Shown piece after piece: positions 53,850 to 64,000 of a DNA stretch of 64,000 nt. The stretch spans positions 85,793,495 to 85,857,494 of the forward strand of contig OX393555.1 in the NCBI GenBank assembly GCA_947650365.1, given 5' to 3'. The translations under genes and the position numbers were made by a program. This DNA is from Chamaelirium japonicum. Its lineage: Eukaryota; Streptophyta; Magnoliopsida; Liliales; Melanthiaceae. Positions within the stretch are counted from its first letter, which is position 1, and each line of letters starts with the position of its first letter. The notes under the pieces are model-generated. The model was not told where the DNA came from. It was given only the letters and a program-made list of their open reading frames with translations, and searched no databases.

Positions 53850-54516
53850 CAGTGTGTTGAGACAATCGACCTAGGATTTTACCATGCTAAGTCCTTCTAT
53901 CGGTTTTTTAACGCAGGAGGAATCGTCTGCCCTATTGCAAAGTATCTCTGGAAATCTACTGCACCCCTTAAGACTAGGATTTTTATGTGGCTGGCTATTC
54001 CGGGAAAGGCTTCTCACCAGAGTTAATCTGTGCAGAAGGAATAATCCGAATGCCTAAGACTTATCCTGGCCCCTATGCCACTCGCATTGAGAAGACGTAG
54101 ACCACCTTTTTCTCCACTGCCCCTACTCGAATAAGCTTTGGAGCATGTTGAAACACAGGTTCATAATCAAAGGTTACCCGGATTCCATCCGCTATATCTG
54201 GACCCTGTGGAGAACGTGTCGTATCAAAAGAAAACTTTGAACAACGTGGGACTTCCTCGTCATTGGTTTGTTTTGGAGCATTTGGCAAGAACGCAATTCG
54301 AGAGTCTTCTCGAACAAGGAATCCCCCATAGAAATCGTGTGGTACAGTTTTAAAGCTTTAGTTATCTTTTGGTCTGCAGGTTTCTTCAATAAGCGCTTGT
54401 AGAAGACTAACCATTTTCTCTGTAACTTGTAATTTTTTCCTATTTGTTAATAATATGCTTGGGGTGTGGCTTAACCCCATCCTCTCCCCCTCGGAGAGGA
54501 ATTCCTAAAAAAAAAA
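53850..54516 (+). mobile_element. L1-type LINE 3' fragment with poly-A
   Basis: 53860-54000 encodes KSFYRFFNAGG..LWKSTAPLKTRIFMWLA. A shifted frame then gives the zinc-binding reverse-transcriptase tail C..CHSHCEDVDHLFLHCPYSNKLW. The stretch ends near 54395 (FFNKRL), is followed by a short 3' UTR containing GCTTAACCCCATCCTCTCC, and closes with ten A's (54507-54516). This is the C-terminal zf-RVT region of plant L1 LINEs. It is heavily 5'-truncated and has stops. Confidence 0.82.
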
Positions 54517-55295
54517 GGTCTATTTTAGTAAAGTTAGAGGACCCCACTAAACCTGACCTCCCATATGACAGGTTATAAGTTCCTGCTGACCCTATTCACG
54601 AGTTGGGGAAGATCTGCATGCCAAAGATCAAAATTCTCTACGAGGGGATCCAGCAAGCCCCATTAGGCTTGAACCACTGCATCACCCACATCACCTGGAG
54701 GCCCCTAGAATCAATAGGCGCAACCTTGACAGAAGAACCTCCCTATTCACCTGCACCAGTACATGCATATGCATTTTATGTTTAGCTTGCACAAAGTTAG
54801 GATGGCCGTGACTATGAACCTTAGCACTTAGGGCAAGGCAGGCGAGATTGCTGAGACCAAGAATATGAAATCATCAAGAAAGTCAAGGTAGAAGCCTTGA
54901 TAGGAAAATGAACCTAATGAATTTGCTGACTGGTTGGTCGACATGGGCATCTATTTTGACTGGTATGATTTGCCAGAAGACCGAGGCTTCAATTAGCCAA
55001 AATGAACTCACTAGGCAAGCCAATTCAATTTTTTTGTTGGGAAATCCCCTTGAGCAAGAGTTTGGCTTGGACCTTAACTGGTATATTGATATATTATAAA
55101 GTAGAATACAAGAAAGCTAATAGAGAAAAAAGAAACAAAGGAGCTCGACCAGGCTATGCTCAAGCTATTGCATATTAGATTGTTCTTCAAATGGCTCGTG
55201 AGTGGGGAGGCCCACAGCTTCCGCAAATCCGTGATCCTCTTGATAACTTCAGTGTGCGGGGAGGAGTCTTTCTTATAGACCCTCTTATTTATCTC
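54517..55295. other. no gene recognised
   Basis: Short frames only. About 54540-54785 reads for 60-80 codons (LGKICMPKIKILYEGIQQ) without a domain I recognise. It may be a decayed retroelement. Confidence 0.3.
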
Positions 55296-55655
55296 TAACC
55301 ATAAACTCCAAGAGATACCCGTGGCAATAATATTTCACAGTTTCCTTCTACCCGTTGGTACTCTCTTCTTCCTCCACAGGGACTATAAAGATAGTAGAGA
55401 AGCTGGGTGTCCTCTAATAGAGCAAATTGAATTGAAGGATTTTCAAATTGGCTTAACATAGCTGCACTCCATAAGTAGGTGGGAGGATGTGACTCCGTGT
55501 GTGAGTTGCAGAAGGAGCAACTAGTGCTTGTGATACCCAAGAAATTTCTCTTAAATGCATTCTTCTTAGTAAAAATTTCATCATGGATAGCAAGGAACAT
55601 GAACGTTCTCACTTTATTGGAACTTTAGACTTCCAAAGACAATTAACAGTTGGCT
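55296..55655 (-). mobile_element. L1-type LINE fragment, minus strand
   Basis: The minus-strand frame reads LWKSKVP near the right end, then RTFMFLAIHDEIFTKKN and TSTSCSFCNSHTESHPPTYL. This is the zf-RVT tail motif (KVP.K...FMWLA...C..C......H) of plant L1 elements, with lost His/Cys ligands and a stop. It is distinct from the plus-strand copy at 53850. Confidence 0.65.
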
Positions 55656-56029
55656 AGTCATTATTGTGTTGTTTGAGGAATTTATAGAGGGAGTTAACTA
55701 AGAACTTGCATCACGAATTGAGGTGCCAAAATGAGTTCATTCATGAGGTGATTGAGAACTAGAGAGAATATGCAGAAGATCAGAAATCTTGTTTTGCAGA
55801 TTGCTTGGAATTCTGCATGAGAATGTGTGCCTTCAATCTGTAGTGCATCCTCCAATGATACCTTGAGAGTTGATGTTTGCAGATTAATTACTTGCCAGAG
55901 AACAGAGCTCTGGAAACACTTCTTTGTGGAGCAAGTCAAAGTGTACTTGATCAATATCGAACATCAACTAGAGAGGTTTGGCCATGACTGTGCATTTTCA
56001 AAAGATATACGATAATTCAAAAGATAAAT
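55656..56029. other. no gene recognised
   Basis: Possibly further decayed LINE or gypsy sequence. Short frames on both strands lack motifs. Confidence 0.25.
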
Positions 56030-57650
56030 ATCCTCCAGTGTCCTGTAGAGGTCAACCCTTGGATCTTCTATGCACTTTTTGTCAAGGTAATAACATGTGT
56101 GTAGTTCAATGCATGAGCATGCTTATGAACTTAAGGTCAGATGCGATTTATTTCGCGGGCACTAGTAAGGTTCCACTTAAGGTTGAGAGCTAAGACTAGG
56201 AGTGATGCTCACATGATCGAATCAATTGAGCAAGGTCTCAATTTGACTCGTGATTATGAGCAATTTCTTAAGGAACCTATCAGGAGGAGGTTTGGTTCCC
56301 AAGTCGGGTAGACTTTTAGTTTGAGGGTTCAGGATTGATAGGGTCACAAAACCCACTAACACTGAACCTAGTGCCACTCCTGACTCTAAAGGGAAAGAGA
56401 CCAAGCGTCTTTTAAACAAGGGAAACAATATTCATGTTGTTTGAAGTGCCATAATATGAGACATTTTGCATATCAATGCACTTAAAGAAACATCCATATT
56501 GATGTGAAAATGAGGAGGATTGAGAGGATATCAAATTAGCCCGAAGAGGGTGCAAGTGATGAGGATTTGCTTGATGACACCAATGACGTAGCACGGTGAT
56601 GCGCCATATGATGCATGTTGGCTAGACTTAAGGGTAACATGATTGGAGATGCACTTCCATCTTTCATATTTATGAGAAGTGCAGTTAAAAAAATGACCAT
56701 TGACGATAGAAGTTGTAGGAATGGAGTCTCCAAGAGTGTTATGGAATAGATGAAACACAAAGCCGAAGCATATCCTTTGTCCTAGAAGGTGGCTTGGGTG
56801 GATCAAACCACCATGCCTGTTAGCCACCACTGCTTGGTCCCGATTCGGTTTGCCACATAAAAGGATCAAGTTTGGTGCAATTTTCTCACTATGAATATTG
56901 CACATATTTTCCTTGGGGTACACATTTATATGATTTTGACTGGCCCACTATGGATGGCCTAACACTTACATATTCAAGTACAGAGGAATGATTACAGTCT
57001 TAAATCCTTCTTAACTTAAAGTGGATTCAAAATGTAAAAAGTTTGAAGAATCTAAGTCACATTACTCAATAAACAAGTCCTTACATGTACTGGTGTACTT
57101 AACAAGAAAAAATTTGTAAAACAAAGCAAGGGATCCATAGTTGTTGATGCATTTGTTGATCAAGAGTCGGGCAAGTTTTCTGATGTTATTCTTGATAAGT
57201 TACCTCTGTTGAAGGATAGACAAATGCCATCGACCTAGTTCCATGGTCATCATTGCCTAACTGGCCACATTGTAGGGTTAACCCTAGTGAACATGCTGTA
57301 TTTAAATGTCAGGGGCATAAGTTATTGTGGAAAGGTTTTCTTAAAAAGAGTTTGAGCTCACTGGAGGGATTTTGGGTTAAATGGTTAATTGGGTTTCAAT
57401 ACTAAAGGAATCTTGTGTTTCACTAGAAGCCTGCGGGGCCCCTTCATTCCCTTCCTGTAGTAGAGTGGAAGTGGGAGCACATCACAACGGACTTCGTCTT
57501 GGGGTTACCGCTGACATGGGGCAAGCATGATTCGGTGTGGGTGAATGTGGACAGACTGACCAAATCTGCCCACTTCCTTCCGGTCCGGACTTCTTTCTTG
57601 TCGAAGCTGAGCAGATTTTACATTGCAGAGGTTTTTTTTGGCACTGATGG
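56030..57650 (+). pseudogene. decayed Ty3/gypsy gag-protease-integrase remnant
   Basis: A zinc knuckle CLKCHNMRHFAYQC with exact CX2CX4HX4C spacing lies at 56438-56479. Around 56820-57000 the text reads like a gypsy protease end (KDQVWCN, IFLGYTFI, HYGWPNTYIFKYRG) with many stops. At 57425-57640 an integrase core fragment reads EWKWEHITTDFVLGLPLTW and VDRLTKSAHFLPVRTSF. RT is missing, so this is a deleted, ancient copy. It ends where family B repeat copy 2 starts. Confidence 0.72.
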
Positions 57651-57670
57651 CAGCTTAGGAAGAAAACAGA

Positions 57671-58725
57671 AGGGGATTAGGGCTTCTCCTAGCCAATTGC
57701 TGTACTTTGCTTATCCCCCTGCTTCTTGGTATCTTATAGATTGCTGATTCATTTATTAATATTAATAAAAGTGAAATTTTTTTCTCTTCTTCTAATGAGT
57801 TCAATCGTTTCTTTTTGAAATCCAATACCAAGAGCGAGTCGGGGTGGTGTGAGACCCGAGTTTTCTTTACTTCTCCATCTTCTTCCAAGGTTTCATCTTT
57901 TTTTTTTATTGTTTCTTTCATGATATCTGCAAACATGAACCTAAACCATCATCAAACTTAATGAAAGCCTTTCCTTAATCTGTTGAATCACCTCCCTATT
58001 AAAACCCTAAATAGTCTAGCTCTAAAACACCAGCCCTTCCAATCTGCAGAGCTACTTGCTGTCTAAAGTCTGGGCAGTACAACCAGCCGCCCCAACTTTG
58101 AAAATTGGGAAGCTTGCTGCCCTCTAATATTCCAGATCTGATCCTTATGAATCAAGCTTTTTTACGCCTTAACCAAACCCTAGATCTGCACTAAACCTTA
58201 AACTTGCACTGCATCACTTTATCTGAAGCTAGTTACCACTAAAATTTATGTCCAACGACTTGTGAAGGCCTCTAAAGTTGAGAACAAGTTCATCTTCGAG
58301 TTGACTGCATTGGAGATCCACATCGCTTGGCACGATGTCCGACATAGTCTGATGCATGCCCACAAGTTGTTCTTGGTCCTCTAATCAAGTTCCTTAGGAC
58401 TCTATCAGGGACCTTATTTAGATGCTTTGCTTGCCTTTGTATTCATGGTCTTGCATGATTATCTACTGGTAGATATTGTGTTTTAATTGCTTTTGATTTT
58501 CGATTTCAACAAACTTATGCATGGTTTCCTTGTATCTACCTGTGTTAGCCTTACGTTAGATTTGTGGTATAATGTCAACATATGCATCATTGCATCTAGA
58601 GTTGGTTTAGCCTTCTTTTGCTTGCTGCAGTTCAATTTTCAGATTGCACATTTTTTTTATTGTTTTGCATCTCATTGCATAGTAGATCATTTTTTAGGTG
58701 GTCCCATGTCACCGACTAGAGGCTT
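57671..58725 (+). repeat. LTR-like repeat, family B, copy 2
   Basis: GGGGATTAGGGCTTCTCCTA start, TTATTAATATTAATAAAAGTG, CCAAGAGCGAGTCGGG, TTGTGAAGGCCTCTAAAGTTGAG, and TTTTGCATCTCATTGC before divergence near 58680. It parallels copy 1 (52747-53765). The paired order and similar length support one repeat family inserted twice. Confidence 0.65.
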
Positions 58726-58970
58726 GAAACATTTGTATCTCTTCTGAGTTGGAGAGAAGCCAACGGAGTATCACTTCAAGTCTTCAATTCTTTCTAACTA
58801 GAAGAACCCTTTTGAGTCGGAGAGAAGCCCACTGCTTGAGACAATAATGTAGGAATTCTATGGCATTCTCACATATATAAGAGAGCATTTAATTGCGCTT
58901 CAAGCGATAATGGTTTCTCCACACTCATAGGGAAAATTCAACATCTTTATATAGTATTATTTATCATTGA
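58726..58970. other. no gene recognised
   Basis: Contains two copies of GAGT(T/C)GGAGAGAAGCC (about 58746 and 58815). Otherwise featureless. Confidence 0.3.
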
Positions 58971-59291
58971 AACTGTATTATTTGGAGTAGAGTTGCTTAT
59001 CATAGGAAGGGCTTATGCAGATTTATTTCCACTGAGATAAATAAGAGTCACAGAAAGATATATTTCTTCGAAGGATCCAAAACACTTGATTCAAAAAGTT
59101 GTCAAAGTTCAATAGAAATATGCTACATTCTGAAGCAATTTAAATCATGTGTCAAGCATAAGTCTCCAGAGGAGTTCTTGCCGTCAGCAAAGCCTCAACA
59201 TGAAGTTCAATTAGAGGAAGTTGATTACTATCTAGAGATTCTTGCCTTTCCTAAAGAATCATTGAAGCTAGAACTAGAGCTAAATTCATAG
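58971..59291 (+). other. unidentified 106-codon open frame without start codon
   Basis: The frame lies between stops at 58968-58970 and 59289-59291 and has no ATG, as expected of an exon or a polyprotein piece. It has a mixed, protein-like composition (KIYFFEGSKTLDSK, SPEEFLPSAKPQHEVQLEE, LAFPKESLKLELEL). I do not recognise the family. Chance is possible given the window size. Confidence 0.3.
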
Positions 59292-60379
59292 GTGTATCTA
59301 TAGAGATACCATGGGGAGATTGTTTACAACCGTCCTATGTTATTGACAATATGTTTAGACGAAATGTTGATGAGGAAATTAGCCAGACGTAAGATCTGGC
59401 CATTGTTTCTACCAACTTGTTAGTTTCTGTAGATGCGACTCTTCCAGCCATCAAATTTATCATCACCGAGCATGTTTCTATACCATCAGTATGTCCCTTT
59501 TGTAGTTTCCTTTGAGCATGTTCGCCATCATGATCTAATTGTAGGCATCTACTGGCATGCATATTCATAGTTCTATGACTTTTTCTTCTATCTATACTTG
59601 AGCCAACTTGAAAGCTGCTATGGTGGGAGACTAAATGAACTACTCGGTTCTCCAATTTGCTTCTACTTCATTAACAATCAAAAATCATGACTTGGTGGTT
59701 CTGCACATATAGGACCTGTGTGATGATATCAGTATTGTATCCTCTGCTGCCTCTTCCCAACTAAGCACCAGGTTCCCGTTCCAAGTTGGTACCATGGTGT
59801 TGATACCACTAATTATAAAATTGGAAGTGAATGACTTATTTATGTTGGACTCGAGGCTAGTTCTTGCGGAGCTAAAGTGAATGTCGTGGAGTCAAATTAA
59901 ATTTTCTTAGGTCTATTGATGCTTGGAAAGAACACTCATGGGCACCAATCTCAAAGTCTTACCTGCAATATATTATTTTTATGCTAATTTTATTTTTGGT
60001 CATTCATGACACATTAGAGTTTATTAAAAAGTTTTGGGTGCTCTTTTAAAAGAGTAGAGTGTTCGATTCATATTAAGAAACGTAATTTCCTAAGGAGAAG
60101 AGCCTACTTGGCAGTTTGTGAGCGGTTCCGAGCAACGGGCGACGAGTGTATCAAGATTCAAAAGGGGGCTGTCGGGCTGGGGGCGTCGCTCGCTCTTGCA
60201 GACTCCGATTCGGTCGCACTAGCACACAACCGTTTAGGGTTTCAGGGTTTGATCTTTTGGGGTCACGCGCACCGATTCAATCTCACAAGCGCATAGCCGT
60301 TTAGGGTTTGGGGTTTTAGCCTTTTGGGGTTACGACACAGATGGTGAAAAAAAGGTCTAGCGGTCCATGGTATTTTCGA
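59292..60379. other. no gene recognised
   Basis: A minus-strand 106-codon frame (59335-59655) and scattered short frames have no domain I know. Near 60225-60330 two copies of CCGTTTAGGGTTT..GGGTT.AG.CTTTTGGGGT(C/T)ACG sit about 75 bases apart. Confidence 0.3.
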
Positions 60380-60479
60380 TTTCTGAAACTGATAGTAACA
60401 GAAGGGGGGGGGGTTGTACTATTTTCTCGAAAGTCAAGGGGGCTTGAGCCCCCTGGCCCCAATGTAGGTTCGCCCCTGG
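60380..60479. mobile_element. hAT-like (Tip100-type) terminus, opposite orientation
   Basis: Reverse complement reads CAGGGGCGAACCTACATTGG followed by a G-rich block and GGCTCAAGCCCCC. It is the same terminal sequence as 41353 in the other orientation. No partner end or TSD was located, so the element length is unknown. Confidence 0.5.
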
Positions 60480-61605
60480 CTTCGGTGCGATGCTCGAGAA
60501 AACTTGGTGAGATGCCAAGTAAGGTCCAACACCCTAGGGGCTTGATACCTCAGTTATCCGTTTAGCTTCCCTATCCTCTCTTCTATCGTTGGTTCTCGTA
60601 CCAAAATCAAAGGCAACATCTTGCAATCTCTTGGCTGATCCTGGCCACCGATCACCATCCTTAATCGGGAGCAACATCACTGTCTTCGTTTCTAGATCTA
60701 CAACAACACTCATAGCCGTCTCCGGGCCACCCTCCTTCTTTGGCAATCTAGCCCCCTACTGCACCATAGTTGGAGGCCATTGCCCTTTCCCTCTGTCTTT
60801 GATTTCCTGTCCTCACCTTCTGCCGTGGCTCTCTCTGTGATCATTGACACTGTGACTTGCGAAAACCCCACAAGGGACACAACTAGGCTCATTGTACCTT
60901 CCATCTTCAACCTTCCCATTGATTGACATTCATATGCACCCGTCACATGCAGATATAGGTAGAAATTCATTGTTTTTGGGATTATTTGTATATTTACTAG
61001 TAAAGGCTCCGTTGTAAAGACATAATACACTTACGTACAAAGTGGGAGAAGTAGTAAATATTTCTCGGAAGCCATTCTTTCTTCCCAGGTTACTTCAACC
61101 GATCCTTCTCTGGTAGTGAAACAATAAGAGATCACTGCAAGGTTCATTTAATTGAAAGCAGTTGAAAGCAATATTTATGTTGAGCATATATTGGCCGAGT
61201 GTTCACAACTTTTGACATTTTATTCATTGACCTGAACTAGTGTAGCATAAATTTTTGACGACATAGGTAAACCCCATTCCCTCCTGCATCAATGAGTCAA
61301 ATGTTATGTTGCCTATACTAATATATTCTTTATATGTCTGATTCAATGTCTCAAATATTTGATATGTCATTAGAATTGATAAATATTTTCCATATGTAAA
61401 AAAAAAGATTGTAGGTGGAGATCGAAAAGGAATAAAGCTTTGTTTCCTCCAGGATATTAACTAACAGGAGCATGATCCTTGAGTTGTTTGAAATTTATGT
61501 TAAGGCTATTGTTTCTTTTGTCTTCTCCATCCATTTTTCTTTTCATTGAAGATTTATTTGTTCCTTTTGAGCCGACTAAATCTTAAAGTTTTTGACATAT
61601 TTCAG
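60480..61605. other. no gene recognised; presumed flank/intron of VPS13-like locus
   Basis: Minus-strand frames at 60534-60746 and 60710-61030 overlap and look moderately protein-like (MSVVVDLETKTVMLLPIKDG; MEGTMSLVVSLVGFSQVTVS) but match nothing I know. From 61100 the sequence is T-rich and intron-like, ending in ATTTCAG at 61605. Confidence 0.35.
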
Positions 61606-61797
61606 GAGCTTCTATTGTTCTCAAAATATCGTAACATAGGAATAGATGATGCGATGTCAGAAAAGCAGCAAAATGATGAATGCTCATCAAGTACTGTACG
61701 TGGATGGTTAAATTGGCTGTCCCTTGGCATGCTTGGAGCTGGCGGGACAACTGACTCTAGTTCATTTGCTGGTGTTGTTTCAGATGAAATCATCAAG
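61606..61797 (+). pseudogene. VPS13-like exon (192 bp)
   Basis: Flanked by TTTCAG and AAG|GTATTA, both good splice sites, with 64 open codons in phase 0. It encodes ELLLFSKYRNIGIDDAMSEK and, at its core, GWLNWLSLGMLGAGGTTDSS followed by GVVSDEIIK. That core is diagnostic of the N-terminal region of plant VPS13-family (chorein-type, bridge-like lipid transfer) proteins. VPS13 moves lipids at membrane contact sites. Neighbouring exons are not seen within 2.4 kb on either side. The exon may belong to a real gene with long transposon-filled introns or be a stranded fragment. The exon itself shows no damage, so 'pseudogene' is only a cautious label. Confidence 0.78.
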
Positions 61798-61845
61798 GTA
61801 TTATTAATTTTCTGATTTGCTTGATGGAACTCATTCTTTATTATT

Positions 61846-64000
61846 CTTATTTCCCTCGCCTTTCATTATTTTTCTGCACACCACCACTTGATCAATTGTC
61901 CCTCTTTCATGCTATCTTTCACCCCCATAAGTTATTATCGAGTTAATCCTCGGTTAGTCTGAAGTCCATTGGTCTTATGTTTGCCTCTTTATCATGAATT
62001 CTATTATTAGATATATCAATTACTTGTTATTAGTATGCATATCTAATAAATTTCAGAGTAATGTATCATTGTTTGGCTTATGTTTTAGCGTGATTACTAC
62101 TCGATATTCTGAAAGGATTCTAATTTAGTTGATCATCTGACCGTTTAGGGAACCAAGATCATAGTGTTACCCCCGTAGTGCCTACATCAAGTTGGTATCA
62201 AAGCTCGAAAGAGCCTGTTCGGACACCTCATCATTTGCATGTTGAATTTTATTTGGAGTCTCATTCCATGTTTGACTTTGCATTCTATTGATACGATTGC
62301 ATTGTGTCCTTCGTTGTGCATTTTGTCCACTCTAGGAAGAGGACTATATGGTGCAGATTTTGCATTTCTGAAACCCTTCTAGTACTGTCCTTGCATGATA
62401 AATGTTACAACATATGCTGAAGGTCTATTTTATTGGCGAAATTTGTGAGTGCAAACCGACTGGGTGAGGTTTGTGTAACCTATGAGTTAGGTCAACGTTC
62501 GCATTCACAACTATTGAAGACTTCAACAATGCAGCACAATATCAGTTCAACAATGCAGCACAATATCAGTTCAGTAATGCAACTTAGTATCAGCTTGAGA
62601 TCAGGCTGCCTTGCTCGCACACCCGCTCAAGCTCGTACCACGGGTGTAAGTAGGGATGCAACTCGGGTGGGTTGCGGGTCAACCCAAGCCCAACCCAATT
62701 ATTAAAACCCCCAACCCAACCCAACCTCCAACCCGAGATGCCCAGCCCAAGCCCAACCCAAGCAAAAATTTCTATGCTTGGGTTGGGCTCGGGTTAGCCC
62801 AAGTTGCTAGGATGGGTCGGGTTGTGCAAGATCGGGTATACTTATTGTTTAAAATTTTACACTTTGAAGATCAAAATCTAAAAAGAACTTATACTTGCTA
62901 ACACTACCATACATTTTTTTTTGCATTTCTATTCATGCAATTTACTAAATCATTAGATAATGTCTTTATTTGATAAGCAAGAATCAAATAAAAATATGGG
63001 CCTGGGTGAAACAGATGACTATGATTGTTATGGGTACTCGGAATGGTTGTGATTGTGTACAGACTCATAGATATACATGGGTACTTGGGTTGGGTTGGGT
63101 TGCCCGACCCCTCAACCCGAGCCCAACCCAAATTCAACTCGGGTTGTATTTTTTCAACCCTAACCCAACCCAATTTACCAATACATCAACCCAAACCCAC
63201 CCAAAATTTGGGTTTGGTCGGGTCCAACCTCCCAAGTTGTAGCCCTAGGTGTTAAGGGTTTTGTGTGTGTTTTGATTGCGAAACCGTTTCATCGATTTGT
63301 GTGTGGATTTGCGTGAGGTTTTAGCGATCTAGGTCTTGGGTTGCTTCATGCCTCGCGATCCTCACCTTTAATTGGGAAACCCTAATCATATAAAGATGGG
63401 TGAAACATGAAAAGAATTCAGATTTGATATTCTGAAAAGGGAACTCTCAAGACGACGACAGTGGCTGCCCTCCTTCTATCTCGACTTCGTCTCAGGAAAG
63501 TGTTTTGGCTAGCAAATTGAAGTATTCAATGCCCTACGACGTCAACCTTGCTCCACGAGATTATCTGGCAATGACTCCTTGCATCATGTGTCACTTTATT
63601 TTCCTCACCTTCCATTAAATTTCTGCACACCACCACTTCATCAAGCGTCCCTTTTTCCATGCTATCTTTAACCCCCACAAGCTTGGTCATTAATCCTTAT
63701 AGTGCTAATCCTTGGTTAGTTGGAATTCCATTGGTCTTATATTTTCATCTTTATTATTAAAATTCTGCTGCTGTGATTCTCTTTTGTCGTTGGCTATTTT
63801 CAGCTTTTGTGAAAGATTTAAGGCTCTACTATTAGATCTATCGATTTCTGGCTAATCATATGCATATCTAATAAAATTTCAGATTAATATATCACTTTGG
63901 CTTATGTTTACCCTATATTGTGAAAAGATTCTAATTCAATTGACCATCTTATCGTTTATTGAACCAAGATCATAGTGTACTCCTGTGGTGCCTACATTAA
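61846..64000 (+). mobile_element. small non-autonomous LTR element in VPS13-like intron (right end at window edge)
   Basis: Two diverged direct repeats (61846-62189 and about 63593-64000) share CTGCACACCACCACTT, TATTAGAT.TATC.ATT and AACCAAGATCATAGTGT, and both end GTGCCTACAT(C/T)A. The first is followed by the primer site TGGTATCAAAGC (62193-62204) and then GAAAGAGCCTGTTCGG, as in the chromovirus leader. The internal part is about 1.4 kb including a hAT insertion. No gag or pol frame is visible, so it needs other elements to move. The LTR starts are approximate. Confidence 0.65.
62651..63247. mobile_element. hAT-type non-autonomous element with GGGTTGGGTT repeats (597 bp)
   Basis: Ends TAGGGATGCAACTCGGG and the complement of TAGGGCTACAACTTGGG. 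Flanks are GGTGTAAG and GGTGTTAAG, an 8-bp duplication with a one-base insertion on the right. Both subtermini are full of AACCCAACCC/GGGTTGGG motifs. It is the same terminal type (TAGGGnT) as the elements at 118-771 and 33950-34566. No transposase. Confidence 0.85.

Overview
This is plant nuclear DNA and almost certainly angiosperm. It is a dense, nested landscape of LTR retrotransposons (Ty1/copia and Ty3/gypsy, including a chromovirus and a Tat-lineage element). It also holds hAT-type DNA transposons with 8-bp target-site duplications (TSDs), L1-type LINE remnants, and a few exon fragments of plant housekeeping genes with GT-AG introns. I cannot name the species. No intact host gene is visible, and there is no rRNA, tRNA or CRISPR array that I can support.

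Layout. 1-3460: a decayed copia element (LTR end, gag, protease), split by a hAT element (118-771) and a solo LTR (1822-3033). 3464-4335: a diverged chromovirus LTR fragment, unassigned sequence, and one half of a short coding fragment resembling plastid dihydrolipoyl dehydrogenase (minus strand). 4336-31334: a Russian-doll nest about 27 kb long. The outer unit is a minus-strand chromovirus (TSD CCTTC). Its 3' LTR was hit by a 12.96-kb Tat-lineage gypsy element (4819-17779, TSD GGGTT) and by a gag-protease-only LTR element (18462-24537), which itself carries a hAT element (20877-21926, TSD ATGACGAG). The chromovirus gag/pol (24763-29764) is broken by stops and a frameshift. The intact right-hand chromovirus LTR preserves both pre-insertion sites and so confirms the nesting. 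The other half of the dehydrogenase-like fragment lies just right of the nest.

31335-49415: an exon of a Niemann-Pick C1 (NPC1)-like gene at 32055 and three more exons at 48566-49415, all on the plus strand. They are separated by about 16 kb of transposons (hAT, a triplicated repeat, a minus copia fragment, a 2.2-kb solo LTR inside another LTR, and a copia element with most domains). Exons expected between them are not found and one exon carries a 7-bp frameshifting duplication, so this is probably a pseudogene. 49416-61605: a second copia copy, two copies of an unnamed LTR-like repeat, LINE 3' fragments on both strands, a decayed gypsy gag-protease-integrase remnant and a hAT-like end. 61606-64000: one clean exon of a VPS13-like gene, followed in its presumed intron by a small LTR element carrying another hAT element.

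The most interesting unit is the Tat element. Its two LTRs differ by one base as far as I can read. Its gag-protease and pol frames are separated only by a UAG in a leaky-stop context. It also carries a spliced, three-exon antisense gene (863 codons) downstream of a tandem array with palindromic units.
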